In this document: positions 13,201-28,300 of the stretch, piece after piece
Layout of the letters: each line of letters begins with the position of its first letter
Numbering within the stretch: the stretch's first letter is position 1
NCBI RefSeq assembly: GCF_047663525.1
Contig: NC_092602.1
Location: 13,451,501-13,515,500, forward strand
Direction: 5' to 3'
From: Anas platyrhynchos
Taxonomy: Eukaryota > Chordata > Aves > Anseriformes > Anatidae
Length of the DNA stretch: 64,000 nt
Notes under the pieces: model-generated
Told to the model about the DNA's origin: nothing
What the model saw: the letters and a program-made list of their open reading frames with translations, nothing else
Database searches by the model: none
Program-made: the position numbers and the translations under genes

Positions 13201-16200
13201 TATGAACATCAGCCCATTTCAATGACAGCTTCTAGAACACTAAGATTTCTGGGAAGTACCACTTCTTCATTGAACAATGTTCAATTTTTGACAAGTTAAA
13301 AGAGAATTAACAGTAACACGTTTCAGGATATTCAGTAATTGAGTAATGAGATACAAAAAGAGACTGTGTCTTGGCTCATCAGTGAGACTAGGTCTATCAA
13401 ATAGGTCCACACGTTAAGTCCCGCTTTCAAGAATAAAATTCTTCCAAGTTTAACTGTACAGGACTTTAAGCCGGTTGAGTTTGTGTCAGAGCCAAAAGTG
13501 CACCACTTTTTTTTTTTTTTTTTCTTTTTCCTTCTTTGCTGATGCACCAGATAGAGAAGTTGCAGACAAGCCAGAGGGCCATGAACTGAAAACTTACTAC
13601 AGGTGTTTTCAAGGTGCTCTCGACTTCATGTTAGAAAACATTACATGTGACTAAACTGTCCTAGACAGTATTCTCCTAACATTGGTTCCCAGCTTAAAGT
13701 GTTTCTTGTAGAAGTGATTACATGTTTCAGGACATATGCAAGAACTCTTTCATGGGATGTCCATAGTGCAGCTTATGCTAAGAAAAAATAAAAAAAATAA
13801 AAGCAAACATTTCAGCTCATAGCAAAAGCCACACACTCACACACACAAACCTACAAATTAATGCAACCACATGAAACCTGACAGATGAAAGCAAGAGATT
13901 TAGCTTTGCACAGTTTTTCCGTTGCTTCTAAAACACTTCTTTCCGTCCCACTGCAGAGGAGAGATGGCTTTAACAGGGCTCAGACAGCTATTGCCCAAAA
14001 AGCCAGGTGAGAGAAAGTGACCAGTAGTCAGAATTCAACTATTTCTGAAGAAGACAGGAAAAAGTCTCAGCGTTTTTTCTAGCAGTTTATAATCAAGATT
14101 ATAGATGCATTTTGTTGAACTGTAACCTGCAGACAGAACAGGGAGAGAGACAGATTCCCAGTTGTAGAAATGTTGGCAAGCACTTTTCAAAGGCATTTTC
14201 TATTGGAAGCCTAGTAAATTCAAGGGCAATGTCAGCTTTCCCAAGGATGCACTCAACCCTCAGTTTAGAGGTACAGTAAGCAACAGCAAACCATTTTCTC
14301 TGACAGTTTGAGCTATTGCTTTTGCCTCACCTTCTGATTTTCAGATGCACTAGTTCTCCAACTACTATAACGCAAGACTCTGGACTTAGACACTTACATT
14401 GCAGCTTTATTGCAGGCCTATTTACTGTTTCTAGTTCTGTAATACATCTTACTTTTGACAGTTAAAAACTAGAAGTAGTCTGTGATGTTATCAAAGCATC
14501 TGAAAAAAAGATCATGGAGTCAGAAAAACACACCCAGTGATGGGTGGGTATGTCACTGTAGGACATATCAAGTCCTACATTTTACCTGAACTAACCCTGT
14601 CTACATCCAGCAGCCAAGCAGGACAAACAGTGAGCACTGCAGATTATCTTATTAGTTCAGTCACGATGGTGTTGGAGCTCTACTAATGTGGCTATTCAGT
14701 ACAGAAGTTCTTGGTAAGATTTCTCAATAGAGGAATTTATCTTTCTAAAACCCAACTTGTGAAAAGCTTCAAAGCTGTTAACTTTCTAAAGTGTTACAAT
14801 TAAGGAACAACAGCCTAAGAAACTGGATGTGCATGTCATGGCAGCTTCATTATACAATTAAGAGCAGCTAAATATGAAAAGTTAAGTACGGTCCTGCAAC
14901 AAGTGGATTTGATCCCACACCCAGAACTTTTCAAGTCAAAAGCTTTACTTCACAGTAGAACTGGAATTATTGCCTATTTTCAAGTTTTTGTTGACTTGGT
15001 ATTAACACTGAAGTTTATGGTGGTTCTACTTTTTAAACATCTTTTTCACTTTTCATAGATCTTTAGCTGCTTAACCCAAATCCCAGTACCTGCCTACAAC
15101 AGGGGCGTCATAGAGATCACATCATACACATTATGAAGCGGGGCAAACAAATACTGCAGCTTTGTCTTCCCTTTAAAGGTTTATCAACACTGCAAAAGAA
15201 CTACCTCAGTTTCCTAAATGATTTGCAATTTTAAAACACTGTATTATTTGGAAGTTAAACAACTTTATGACAAAAAGGCTTCCACAACTACTGAAGCAGC
15301 AGCAGATACAAGCTAGCAGTACTAACCAAGATAAACAAAAGTAAATTAGTAAACTACAGAAGAGAGCCCATAATACAAAGCTAAAGCAAGATATTGTAGC
15401 AGTAAAATTCAATAGAATCTTAAGTCTATCTTTACAACTCAAGTATGATGTTACTCCTTTTCCTTAAAAGTCTCAGGTCCCAAATACAACTTACCTTCTC
15501 ATTAACTAGTTTTAAAAACCCACAGAACTTGAACTTGCACTAAGTAGGCAGTATTGTTCTCTCCTTCAGAGAAGTCAACACTTTCTGCTAACATGTATCA
15601 GAATGAAGTGTTAAGAAATACTTAAGTAGGAGTTACATATACAAACATGCAAGTTAAAAGGAATAAATGAAATGCTCCACTTTATTAAGAAACCAAAAAT
15701 ACAAAACTGAAGAGTTCAAGGCTTCATGTACTCAAACACTACTGAAAAATGGCATCTTAAACTTAGTTTTGTTTACTAGCAGTACTAATATTGACCAAGA
15801 TTAATTTCTACAAGATAATGTTTAAAGTAGACATTTTCCACCAGTCGTGCTGTAATGAGCTGGAGTTTCAAATTAAGAACTTGGTGCAGTTACAATAAAG
15901 TCTAGGTATTTATATATATATATATGTGGCTTTTGTTATTATGCTTTCCTGTAGCCAAGAGCTTTTTAGCTCATCTACAGCTGTTTTCTAGTTAGTGAGT
16001 TTTACGATGCTTAGAGAGTTTGATCAACTATAGCTCTACTGATGTTCCATGCAAAGATACAGCTTTCAGTCACCTAACAAACCTAGCTGCCATTTGTTAC
16101 TGGCTACTTAAAAAAATAAAATAAAATAACTCCGTGAAGGTATGTTGGAAAACATACAGTTCAAAGTTATAAAGTTGAGAGACCGTATCTGAAAGTAGCA

Positions 16201-16544
16201 TATGCAAACTGAACTACACTTCATTCCCAAGTCACTCTGCAGCCCAAACATTCCCACTCACATGGGTCAATTTATGCTTATCTGGTGATCTTGCCACTTA
16301 CCACTAAAGTGTTCACTTCTTTAGTTTTACCTGGCAGTTAGTTCAGCTTTGCTCAGACGCTTTAATTATATGCATAAGGAAATCCATGGAAGGTTAACTG
16401 TTAGCTTTGATTTAGTAACAGGAGCATAACATATAGAGAAAGGAAATAGAGTAAGAAGTGCAGCAGGCAAGCAAAGATTAGCCTTAACTGAAGAACAGAA
16501 GACACTTCAAAGAGTTTTCTAACAACGCATGAGAATTCACTTGC

Positions 16545-16925
16545 TTAGAGATATTTGAAATACAACTTTATTATCTAAACAAAAAAAAAAGAATGGGAAT
16601 GACAGAAACAAGATTTACCACTTAACATTCTGTGTGACTGCAGCAGTCTTATATTTGAAACTCAAAAGGGGAAGTAATTGCAGTCCAAAAAACAGCTAAA
16701 TATGCAGGTCCAAAATATGAAGTTTTGGTTTTGTTTTGTTGTTTTGTTTGTTTTGTTAAACTGCCACATTCACTCCGAAGCCCATTCATCTCTTTCAGCA
16801 TCCCAAAGATTAAGCACATGTTCTGCTCAGCTAGATAATAAAGTGGCAAACACGCTGCACCACTGACATCACAGGACAGTTGCCTATAAAACTAGACTTC
16901 TGACGCTGGGCTCCAGCTTCATCCC
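16545..16925 (-). other. RAN: RAN 3' UTR with polyadenylation signal
   Basis: The minus strand carries AATAAA at 16572-16567, about 355 bases past the stop codon, giving a short 3' UTR. A further AATAAA at 15686-15681 could serve a longer form. The cleavage position is an estimate. Confidence 0.5.
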
Positions 16926-20299
<3,374 letters not shown>

Positions 20300-20329
20300 G
20301 CTGGGTCTGCAGGGGAAATGGAAGCATGT

Positions 20330-21535
20330 GAGCTCACAGGCGCCGAGCTGGTTCAGGGCCTCGCCGGAAGGGGCTGGGCGCCCTTTTCAGTTCCCAAACC
20401 GCCTTCCGAGGCGCGTGGCTCTGCGCGCCACTCGGCAGCGGCCCGAGGGGGGGCTGCGGCCGGGCCCACACCGCTCCCCCCCCCTCGGTCCCCTCTTCCC
20501 TCCAGCTCCCCCCCGGCCCCAGTCCCGGTCCACTGCCGCCTCCCCCCCCACACACGCGGCGGGAGCGTTCGGAAATGGCGGCGCCTCCCTCCACCCCCCT
20601 CCGCCCCGCAACAGCGGCGGCCGCCGCGCCCCTCTGCCTTTCGGGCCGGTTCCCCCAGCCCGAGCTGCACCCCCTCCACCCCCCCACTACCGCCTCACGG
20701 AGGGCTGCCCTCAACCCAGCTCCACAGAGAGCCCCCCCGAGCCACTCACAAGCGGTTATAACCCCCCCCTCTCCCCGAACACACGCATCGGGATGAGCTG
20801 CCCGGGGGTTCTCTGGGGGATCCCCAACGACGCCTCCCCACCCGCCCCCCCTCACAGCGGGCCCAGCGCCACCATGACTGGGCAGCGCCGTCTCCCCTCC
20901 CCCACGGGCCGTTGCTCGGGGGCCCCGCTCCACTCTACCTCCCGGATGCCGCCCGCCCTGGCTGCGGGGACAGAGGAGAGCCGGCCCTCACCCCGCTCTG
21001 AGGAGCGGCGGGATGGGGGCGCCGCGCACGGCCAGCGGCCTCACGGCACCAGCGCCGCTCACTGAGGCCCAGCCGCGCCGCGCCCCAGCCCCGCTCCCAC
21101 GCGGCGCCCACCTCGCCCCGCTCTCTCCTCCGAGCGGCCCCGCTCCCCCCCGCACCCTCGGGGGGATGAAACGGAGGCCGCGCCGAGCCCGTTACCTTCC
21201 GCGAGGTTCCTCTCAGCGGCGCTCCGCGCAGTGACTGGGCGCTGGGAAGATGGCGGAAGCGCGGTTCAAATGCCCGGAGAGCGACGCCGCGCGGCTGCAG
21301 GGAGGGGGAGGGACCGCGCGTCACGTGGGGTGTGGCGGGGAGCGGGCGGGAGGCAGCGGGCGCGCGGCGGCCCCGCCTGAGGCAGCTACAGCCGCCGGTG
21401 CGAGAAGGGGGCCTCCCACCGCCGTGCCGAGGGCTGATGGAGAGGTCGGTCCGAGAGACCTCGAGGGCCTCGTCGGCCTCGTCCCCGTTCGTGTCCTGGA
21501 GAATGGGGTCAGGTGACCCGGTTCTTGGTCCACCC
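20330..21535. promoter_or_regulatory. CpG island over the RAN promoter
   Basis: Very GC- and CpG-rich compared with the AT-rich surroundings, covering RAN exon 1 and most of intron 1. AAGATGGCGG at 21247-21256 is a YY1-type core joined to an ETS-like CGGAAG, typical of broad housekeeping promoters, and there is no TATA box. Long open frames here on both strands come from low stop-codon frequency in GC-rich DNA, not from genes. Confidence 0.85.
21196..21245 (-). other. RAN: RAN exon 1 (5' UTR, non-coding)
   Basis: A minus-strand donor (GCGGAAG then GTAACG) marks the exon end at 21196. It would join the acceptor before 20306, which lies seven bases upstream of the ATG. A non-coding first exon is the known vertebrate RAN arrangement. 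The transcription start near 21245 is an estimate from the YY1-type motif and the CpG island, not a measured position. Confidence 0.65.
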
Positions 21536-21599
21536 AGAGTTTTAAAAGCGCACGTAGTTGCTTGGAGAAACTACTAAAGTGTCGCTGGCACCGTTTAAT

Positions 21600-24030
21600 A
21601 AAGCGGTTGGGATGTCTAATTAGAGGGTTTAATCGATTGACTCTAAGGTAAAAACTGTGCTCAAAAGGGCTGTCCTTAAATGTGCCTTACAACCAATATT
21701 CTTACGTCATACAAACTGATCTGCATTCATTACAGTGCACATGAATGAACATAAAACATGCATTGTAAGCCCTATTGAAGTTTTCTCACCACTCACGTCC
21801 AAACTTCAGTGGAACAAAGTTGCCCAAAAACTCTAAGACAACATAAAATAGATGTTTTGTATAGATTATACATACCAACTTCCCAAGTTCACACTGATCC
21901 CCTAATTTTTCCCCGTGTATAGTTATGGTTACCATAGTTCTCAATTTTTTCCCTAGTATACTTATGCAACTTTTACATGGTCTGCATAAAGTGTTGGTAC
22001 ATCCATAATACACAATCAATGAAGTTTAAATACCTCTGTATTGAAATAATATTAAAAATATTTAATGGCAGATTAAATACAAAAATGTAGTTTATATCTT
22101 GCTAATTTTCTACATATATAGTAGCAATGTGTACAGAAACTTTTGCAAGAGTCATTGCACTCCACTGTATGTTTTGCTTATTTGACGGCAATACAAATAT
22201 TGCATAAGATTTTCTTTGTTGGAAGAATCACTGGCTTGTTGAACTTGCTTTCTTTTTGGACAACTTGTTTGTGTTTGCTTTTTTTTTTTAGCATATTTGC
22301 TCATCACCTCTAGGTGTCAGGAAGGATATTTTTCAGAATATATAACTCGTCTTACATTTTTCTCAGCATAATTCTATCTTTATAAAACCCTTGTGAATTC
22401 CACCTCTTTTCTTGACAAATAGGCAGTCATTTATAAATAGGAGCCCACAAAGCCACATTAGGGGAGTTTGGCAGTTTTTAAGAATATAAACACTTCCAGG
22501 AGAAAAATCAATCTCTAACTTTGTTTATAGACCATTCAGTGTACTTTATAAACTTCTCAGTAGTGTTACAGATAAATTACTGAACTACTTTTTCCCCTTC
22601 AAACATAAGTGGTAATACTATCTGATTCTTTAATTTGAATTATTAAAATAGATGGCCAATTAAAAAGTCCCCTGTTGTAGGTTTTGAGCTCTTCTCTAAT
22701 ATTTAAAAGTCACTATAAATTACTATGTGGGATCTAGGTTTTATAATCATGTATAAATAAGTGTTCAGAGCATCTATAGAATATCTGCTCCAGATAATCA
22801 CATTCAGCAAAGGTAAAAAAAAAAAAACAAAAAAAACACTTCCAAGCACTCATCAACAGCATCAGATTGCTATCTAAGAGATTGGTGTCCACAAGATACC
22901 ACTAGGTAATCAGCAAAATAATTGCCTTTAAAAGATCTTTGTTTCCTATAATTTGACTCAGGTTAGCTGAGAACAAACGTAGCAACTCACTGAAGCAGAT
23001 AAAAAGATTTACTTAAAGTAAAAGACAACCTTTATTACTAAGTTATTTAAGGACAAATGAGGATTGGTACAAAAGGTACTATTATGGGAGATAAATAGCT
23101 CCAACAGTATCATATTTTAGAACTGCTTTATCAGTAAGAAGAAAAACCATTTTGTAAACTGTAAAAGAAGGCAACAATATATGCTAGCAAGCAATGCAGA
23201 GAAAGTATACCTCCCACTGGTAGAAAAGTATCTGGAATACGAGCTCAAGCAGGAATGGAGGTCTACATGCTGATGTTCAAGGCGACACAGGAAATTACAC
23301 TGAAAAGATTTTAAGAGGAAATTAGTCACTTTCAGCATGAATAGGTAACATGGATCACACAGTACTAAAATTCAATCAAAATATGCATTTGAAAGTCAAT
23401 TTTCATTTTTTTTTTTAACCATGTAAAGCTGACATAAAATGAAAAAGCATGTCTTACTCCAAGTTTCATTAACAGACTATACTCTTGGAAAATAAGCATT
23501 TACTAAGTCAATGGTGAAGAGCAGATGCAGATCTGAATTTTTTCAGAGAACGAAATTCAGCAACTTACTGTCATCGAAGCAGTTTACAATGCCTCTACAA
23601 TGCCAAGTTTAAATTCCTCATCCAACACTGGAACAAAATTATTTAAATACATAAAATATATAAATAGTATTGGATTATTATACTCAGTATCCAAAAGTGA
23701 CATTTTTAGAAACAGTTGCTGCTCAACAAATAATGTTGGAAATAAAGTTTATATACACTAGAACCAGGATACTAATAATTATGAGTATATACTAATAATT
23801 ACAGATAATTATAGTTTGAAGTGGTACTTGATAGCAAGCACCTATGGACAAAACCACACCACTACTAAAGACCTTCTGCCTTCTATAAAATGTCCATGAT
23901 TTATTTCCTAGAAGCTCTCAGGCCCTTAAGGCCTGCTGTTGCATCTATTCAGCACATTGGTGAGTTCCTTATCCTGTGAGCCCTTGCAGTCACTGGTTTT
24001 GGTGTTGTAGTGGAGACCTAAACATTAATA
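21600..24030. other. Intergenic stretch between RAN and STX2
   Basis: Unique AT-rich sequence between the two divergent CpG-island promoters; no exon or clear repeat recognised before the transposon-derived block that starts near 24.04 kb. Confidence 0.55.
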
Positions 24031-24035
24031 AAACA

Positions 24036-24220
24036 CAGTGTTTCTCAACCCTTTTTGGCCTAAGAGTTAAAAGAAGTCAACTGACCACCTTGTGACCCAA
24101 ACGTGCAGCTTGCCTTTTTACATTTCCAGTCATGATATGGGTCCTTCATAGCTGTTTCATGGGTGACCCCAAGCTGTGGCTTAAAACCGCAGGGACAGTG
24201 GGATGCCTAAACCTGGCCAG
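24036..24220 (+). mobile_element. hAT-like terminal fragment
   Basis: CAGTGTTTCTCAACCCTTTT at 24036 resembles the terminal inverted repeat of hAT-Charlie elements (CAGTGGTTCTCAACC type). The following ACCACCTTGTGACCC is also common in such elements. No opposite terminus was found, so the copy is truncated or interrupted by the LTR-like block next to it. Confidence 0.35.
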
Positions 24221-24231
24221 CAGAAGTAGCA

Positions 24232-24890
24232 ACAGTGGGAGATGCAGTCTGTCTGCTTTTGGTAATGACGTGCAGAAAGCAAACTCCACAATCAGTAAGA
24301 TTGTAAAGTAGGTGTGTTTATTCAGCACTGGGCAGCACAGAGGGTAGTCCCACCGAAGTCGTGCGCACCCCAACACGGCACTCGCCTGGGTTATACGTGG
24401 TGAAGAGTTACATATGCATGAAGTTTCTTGAGATGCCTATACATATGCATGACCTACCCCCACTTTGTATTAAAATTAGTTCCAGGGAGTCATTTTAATA
24501 GATTCCTCCTAGCCACGCTTGTGCAGTGTATTCTGGTAGTGGTCGCTGGGGGTCATGGTGATGAAGATTAGTGAGTCTTCCTCGTCACTGCTAGTTGACC
24601 TCTCATCTCAGCACAGACTCATAAGCTTCTCAGCTTCTGCTTAAACTGCATATTCAGTTTCAGTTGGTTCTTGAAATGTGTTTCCTGTTTTCTATCAGGA
24701 ACTGTTTTTCGTGAGGAATCCCAGAATTTCCTGCCACAGTTTCTTTGCACAATAGGTAGCGGAAGATATAGTACGTGTCTCTTACCTGTCTTATTTACTG
24801 AAATCCTTTTAGCTTCCTTTCACATGCTCGTTAGTCTACCTTATCTACTAAAATTCTTTCAGCCTCCTCTCAGTAACTAAACATGAAATT
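24232..24890 (-). mobile_element. LTR-like block (minus strand)
   Basis: On the minus strand GCTGAATAAACACACC (around 24310) looks like an R/U5 polyadenylation region, preceded by GC-richer sequence with TTGGGGTGCGCACGAC. At the other end two imperfect copies of a roughly 50-bp unit (TTATTTACTGAAATCC near 24791 and TTATCTACTAAAATTC near 24841) resemble U3 repeats. Boundaries and target duplication were not resolved. Confidence 0.45.
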
Positions 24891-25281
24891 TTAAGAAGCC
24901 TGTCTGCAGTCTATCCACATTGTACACCAGAGGATTACATTCATTAAAAAAAAAAAAAAAGGCACATAACCACGTAACAATTTTTTCCAGCTCTTCTCCT
25001 TAGTATTCCCTTGCAGGCCCACCGCCCCTCCCTGCCCTTCAAAGCGCCCGCCGTGACTACATCCCCACCGCCACCCCGCGGGGCACAGTCGCCATTTTGA
25101 TTACCTCAGCCCCGCCGCGCCGTCAGCAGCGCGAGGACGCCTGCGCGGAGCCGCGCGCCATTTTCCCCTCTATTCCGCCCCTCTGCGGGGCGCATGAGCG
25201 GTGCGGGTGGCGGCGGCCGTGAGGTGGGGCGGGGGGTGGGAGGGTGGCTGAGCAGAGCCGGTTGAGGGGCGGCCCCGCGGC

Positions 25282-25315
25282 GGGCAGGGCAGGGCCGGGC
25301 CGGGCCGGGCCGGGT
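25282..25315 (+). repeat. GGGC/GGGCC tandem tract in STX2 5' region
   Basis: Seven successive GGG runs separated by one or two bases, 50 bases before the STX2 ATG, probably within the 5' UTR. Such a tract can form a G-quadruplex. Confidence 0.8.
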
Positions 25316-25364
25316 GCTGACGGCTCCGAGAGAGGAGCTGAGGGAAGGCTGAGGGGCCGCAGGA

Positions 25365-25394
25365 ATGAAGGACCGGCTGGCCGACCTGCAGGAG
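25365..25394 (+). CDS. STX2: STX2 exon 1, start codon exon
   Basis: Codes [10 protein letters not shown] and ends at a GTGAGG donor, phase 0. It corresponds to MRDRLPDLTA in the human protein. Confidence 0.93.
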
Positions 25395-28300
25395 GTGAGG
25401 GAGGCGGGGGCTGCCCTGGCCGTTACCGCCGCGGCCGCTGAGGAAGCGCCTCGGGCGCGGCCCCGGGTCTCCGCGGGGCCGGCGCCGCGTAGGAGGAACG
25501 CGGGGGTTGACCTGGTGGCCTTGAGGCCCTTTAATCTGTCGGTGTGGCTGGCTTTGGGGCCCTTCTTTAACCTCTCGGGGAGTAATTGAAGGGCCCCTCT
25601 CGGGGTCCTTCTTTAACTTCTCCTGCGTAATTGAAAGTACGCAGGAATTTCTGTGATAATTCCTAAACGCCACATACGCATACAACTTGGCCTGTGCTGA
25701 GCTGTGTGAAGGTTTGGGGCTCGTTTGTCTTGAAGCTCTAAGTTCATATTTTCCAGATAATAAAAATATGTTTTGCAAGGTCCAAAGCTTCACTCTTCTC
25801 TCCAAAGGGATAAATTGGCATGCAAGGTCATTAGAGCACAATATCTTTACCAGGAAAGATATATCGGAGCAGTGCCAAAGAAATGAGCATTTTCTTTCAT
25901 GTATACTTCAACCCTTCTTCTGTTTCCTGTTTATAAACATGGCCAGGTTATGGGAATATGCACCAAATTTCAGTAGTGGTAGTTGCTTCCCAGAAAGAGG
26001 AAGCAGTAAGTGGTGATCTGTGTTTGTTTTATAATGCCAAACAAGTACACTTCCTTTTGATGGAGGGGAAGCAACAGTGGGCTGTGTGTATATATTTTAA
26101 AAATAAGTAAATTGTTACAATTTTTTTTATTGTAGTTGAAGGTTTTTACTGTATGTATATTTTTTTGGCCCGCTTTAGTATTTGATATCTAAAAACATTA
26201 CTGCAGGAGGCTATTTCTTTAACTAAAGCATTGCTGCAGAAAATTACTGCTTTAAGTCTAAACACTAAGGTCAGTATTGCTGAATTGCGTCATATGTTCA
26301 TCAACGTAGTTAAGTTTAGAATTAATGAATAGATCTAAGACTTGAAACTGAAGCTTCCTTATACCTAGAAGGAAGTCCTTTAACATCAAGTGAAGTCAAC
26401 AGCTATAGAAGAGTCCGTGTTTTATCACTTAAAAGTTCACCGTTGACATGAAGATTTGAAAAGTTGTGTGTCACAAGAGGTGGGCTCTGTAAAACTTGAT
26501 TTGCACAGGGAATTTGTAGAAGTAATTATTTCCATTTTGCCTCTTTATCTTAAATATAAAAAAAAAAAAAAATTGATCAGCAATTAACGTTTATTTGCCT
26601 ATTTTCCATAGCGTTTCAATCTTATTATTGTAGTTCATCACGTTTTATTTGATTAAAGCATTCAGTGAAGGGTAGAGCTTCTATATTGTCATTTTTAAAC
26701 AGGTCTGGGCCTGCAGAATCTTAAGGAATTACTGAATCTTACCTCTTCCCCTTAAAATAATGTTATTTTGTATTGCATTGGTTATGTTTTTCACGTCAGC
26801 TTCATCTGCTGTGTTTTTGGCAAAGACGTGATGTGCCACACAAATAAAGTTTGAGATGCTAATACTTCAGCCAGTGCACACACTATTTAATTAAACATGG
26901 TGCTGCTTCTAGAAGAAACTTAAGTTTGCAAGACCTTATTTATGCTTGTGGATTTTAACTGACAGCAAGCAAGTTTTGTCACCAGACGTGGTAATGTTTA
27001 CCTAGATTTTCCTATGTCTTTACAAAGAAAAAGAAATGTTACTTGTCAGTGCTTATGGTTCATTAAGATATAAAATTACCATATTTTTTTTTGATCCTTC
27101 CGTCAATATCTGGTATTTGGTAGTTAAACAGTGCTAAAATAATTGCCTGAGAAACTGTTGTAGACATGCAGATCGTTCAGGTAATACTGCATTGTCCTAC
27201 TTCCCTGCTAGAAAAAAAATCATGCCTTTTTCAGAAGATGGGAACCTGAGTTGTATTTGTCTGCTTCAAGGGGCTTATTTCAATGTTTTTAAACTATGCT
27301 ATGCAGGCCAATATGAACTTGCTTCAGCTTTAGAAATCTCAGTTACCAGATACATTTCTCAAATACGATTGATAGTTGGTCATATCCCAAACTGGTTTGG
27401 GGTATTCTTTAGCCCAAATTAATATAAGATTAAAATTTAAAAAAAAAAAAAAAAAAAAAAGGCTCTCTCTGGTCCAATATGCTGCATATAGCAGTGGTCA
27501 ATAATAGATATTTTGGGAAGAAAAGAAAAGCAGGGCAAGTATATAGCAATGATTCTCTAGAATATTTTCCAGGTCTTCAATGGTTTGATGTTAAGGGATA
27601 CAAGAGCACCTTAAAATGACTTTACAAGAGCTGTAGGATCTGCATTCAGACACTGTGTTCAGCACATTTAGCTAGTGTTAGGTATTAAAAACGTGTGGTC
27701 TTTTAAAGGGCTGTTTAATAAAAATTGCTTCAATGTTTTTTATATTGTTAAACGGTCTCAAAGAAGAGGTAAAATGTAAACCCCTGCTTTAGCATGATAT
27801 TTTAGATCTCAAGGTTGGGGTGCAACCTTCATAACACAAAAATTGCTGTCTCGAATGCTTAAACTGATGTAGAGGTGTATGTTAAAATCCATTTTTCCTG
27901 TTTGATAGGTAAATCATTCTAAATACATTCTTTTTATCTTATTACTCTTGAGTGTTACTGAGGGAATCTTAAACTTTTAAAAGTGCTTAGACTAGATTGC
28001 ACTTGATTGTAGCTTTTTTCTTGTAAATAAGGAACAGTAACTTGAACAGAACTGCACTGATTTTTGTAATTTGTTTCTGTGCATTTAGTTATTGTCCCAC
28101 AGACTATTGAGGAATGAGTGAACAACCACAAAGTCAAAATAGTTAAAATGGAGAGAATTGGGATAATATGGAAAAATACAAAAGGAACCTTTTCAGAAAT
28201 GGGAAAATATTACTGGCTGCCTTTTTTCCTGAGTTAATCTTTCACATTGTCCTTCACTCAAACACAGAACTTCCTGAAGAAGAGCTTTGTTTTCCATGTC

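Larger units (their letters stand above)
3100..16540. other. Intergenic stretch downstream of RAN
   Basis: Apart from the CR1 fragment near 7.1 kb and the hairpin at 6.29 kb, I see only unique AT-rich sequence with homopolymers (5278-5300, 9519-9560, 11431-11449, 13507-13523) and a CA run (9563-9575). The short open frames at 3302-3640 (minus) and 7823-8176 (plus) show no protein-family features. Confidence 0.55.
25020..25640. promoter_or_regulatory. STX2: CpG island and promoter of STX2
   Basis: GC-rich block around the STX2 start codon. Two reverse YY1-type motifs (CGCCATTTTG at 25090-25099, GCGCCATTTT at 25155-25164) and a GC box (GGGGCGGGG at 25226-25234) precede the coding start at 25365. 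No TATA box is seen. Transcription probably starts between about 25165 and 25260. Confidence 0.8.

Noticed and set aside
20334-21533. Several overlapping 70-200-codon frames on both strands
   Set aside because: All lie in the same GC-rich island and are mutual shadows rich in Gly, Pro, Arg and Ala.
25170-25841. 223-codon minus-strand frame over STX2 exon 1
   Set aside because: Antisense to the STX2 start and CpG island; biased composition and no recognisable domain.
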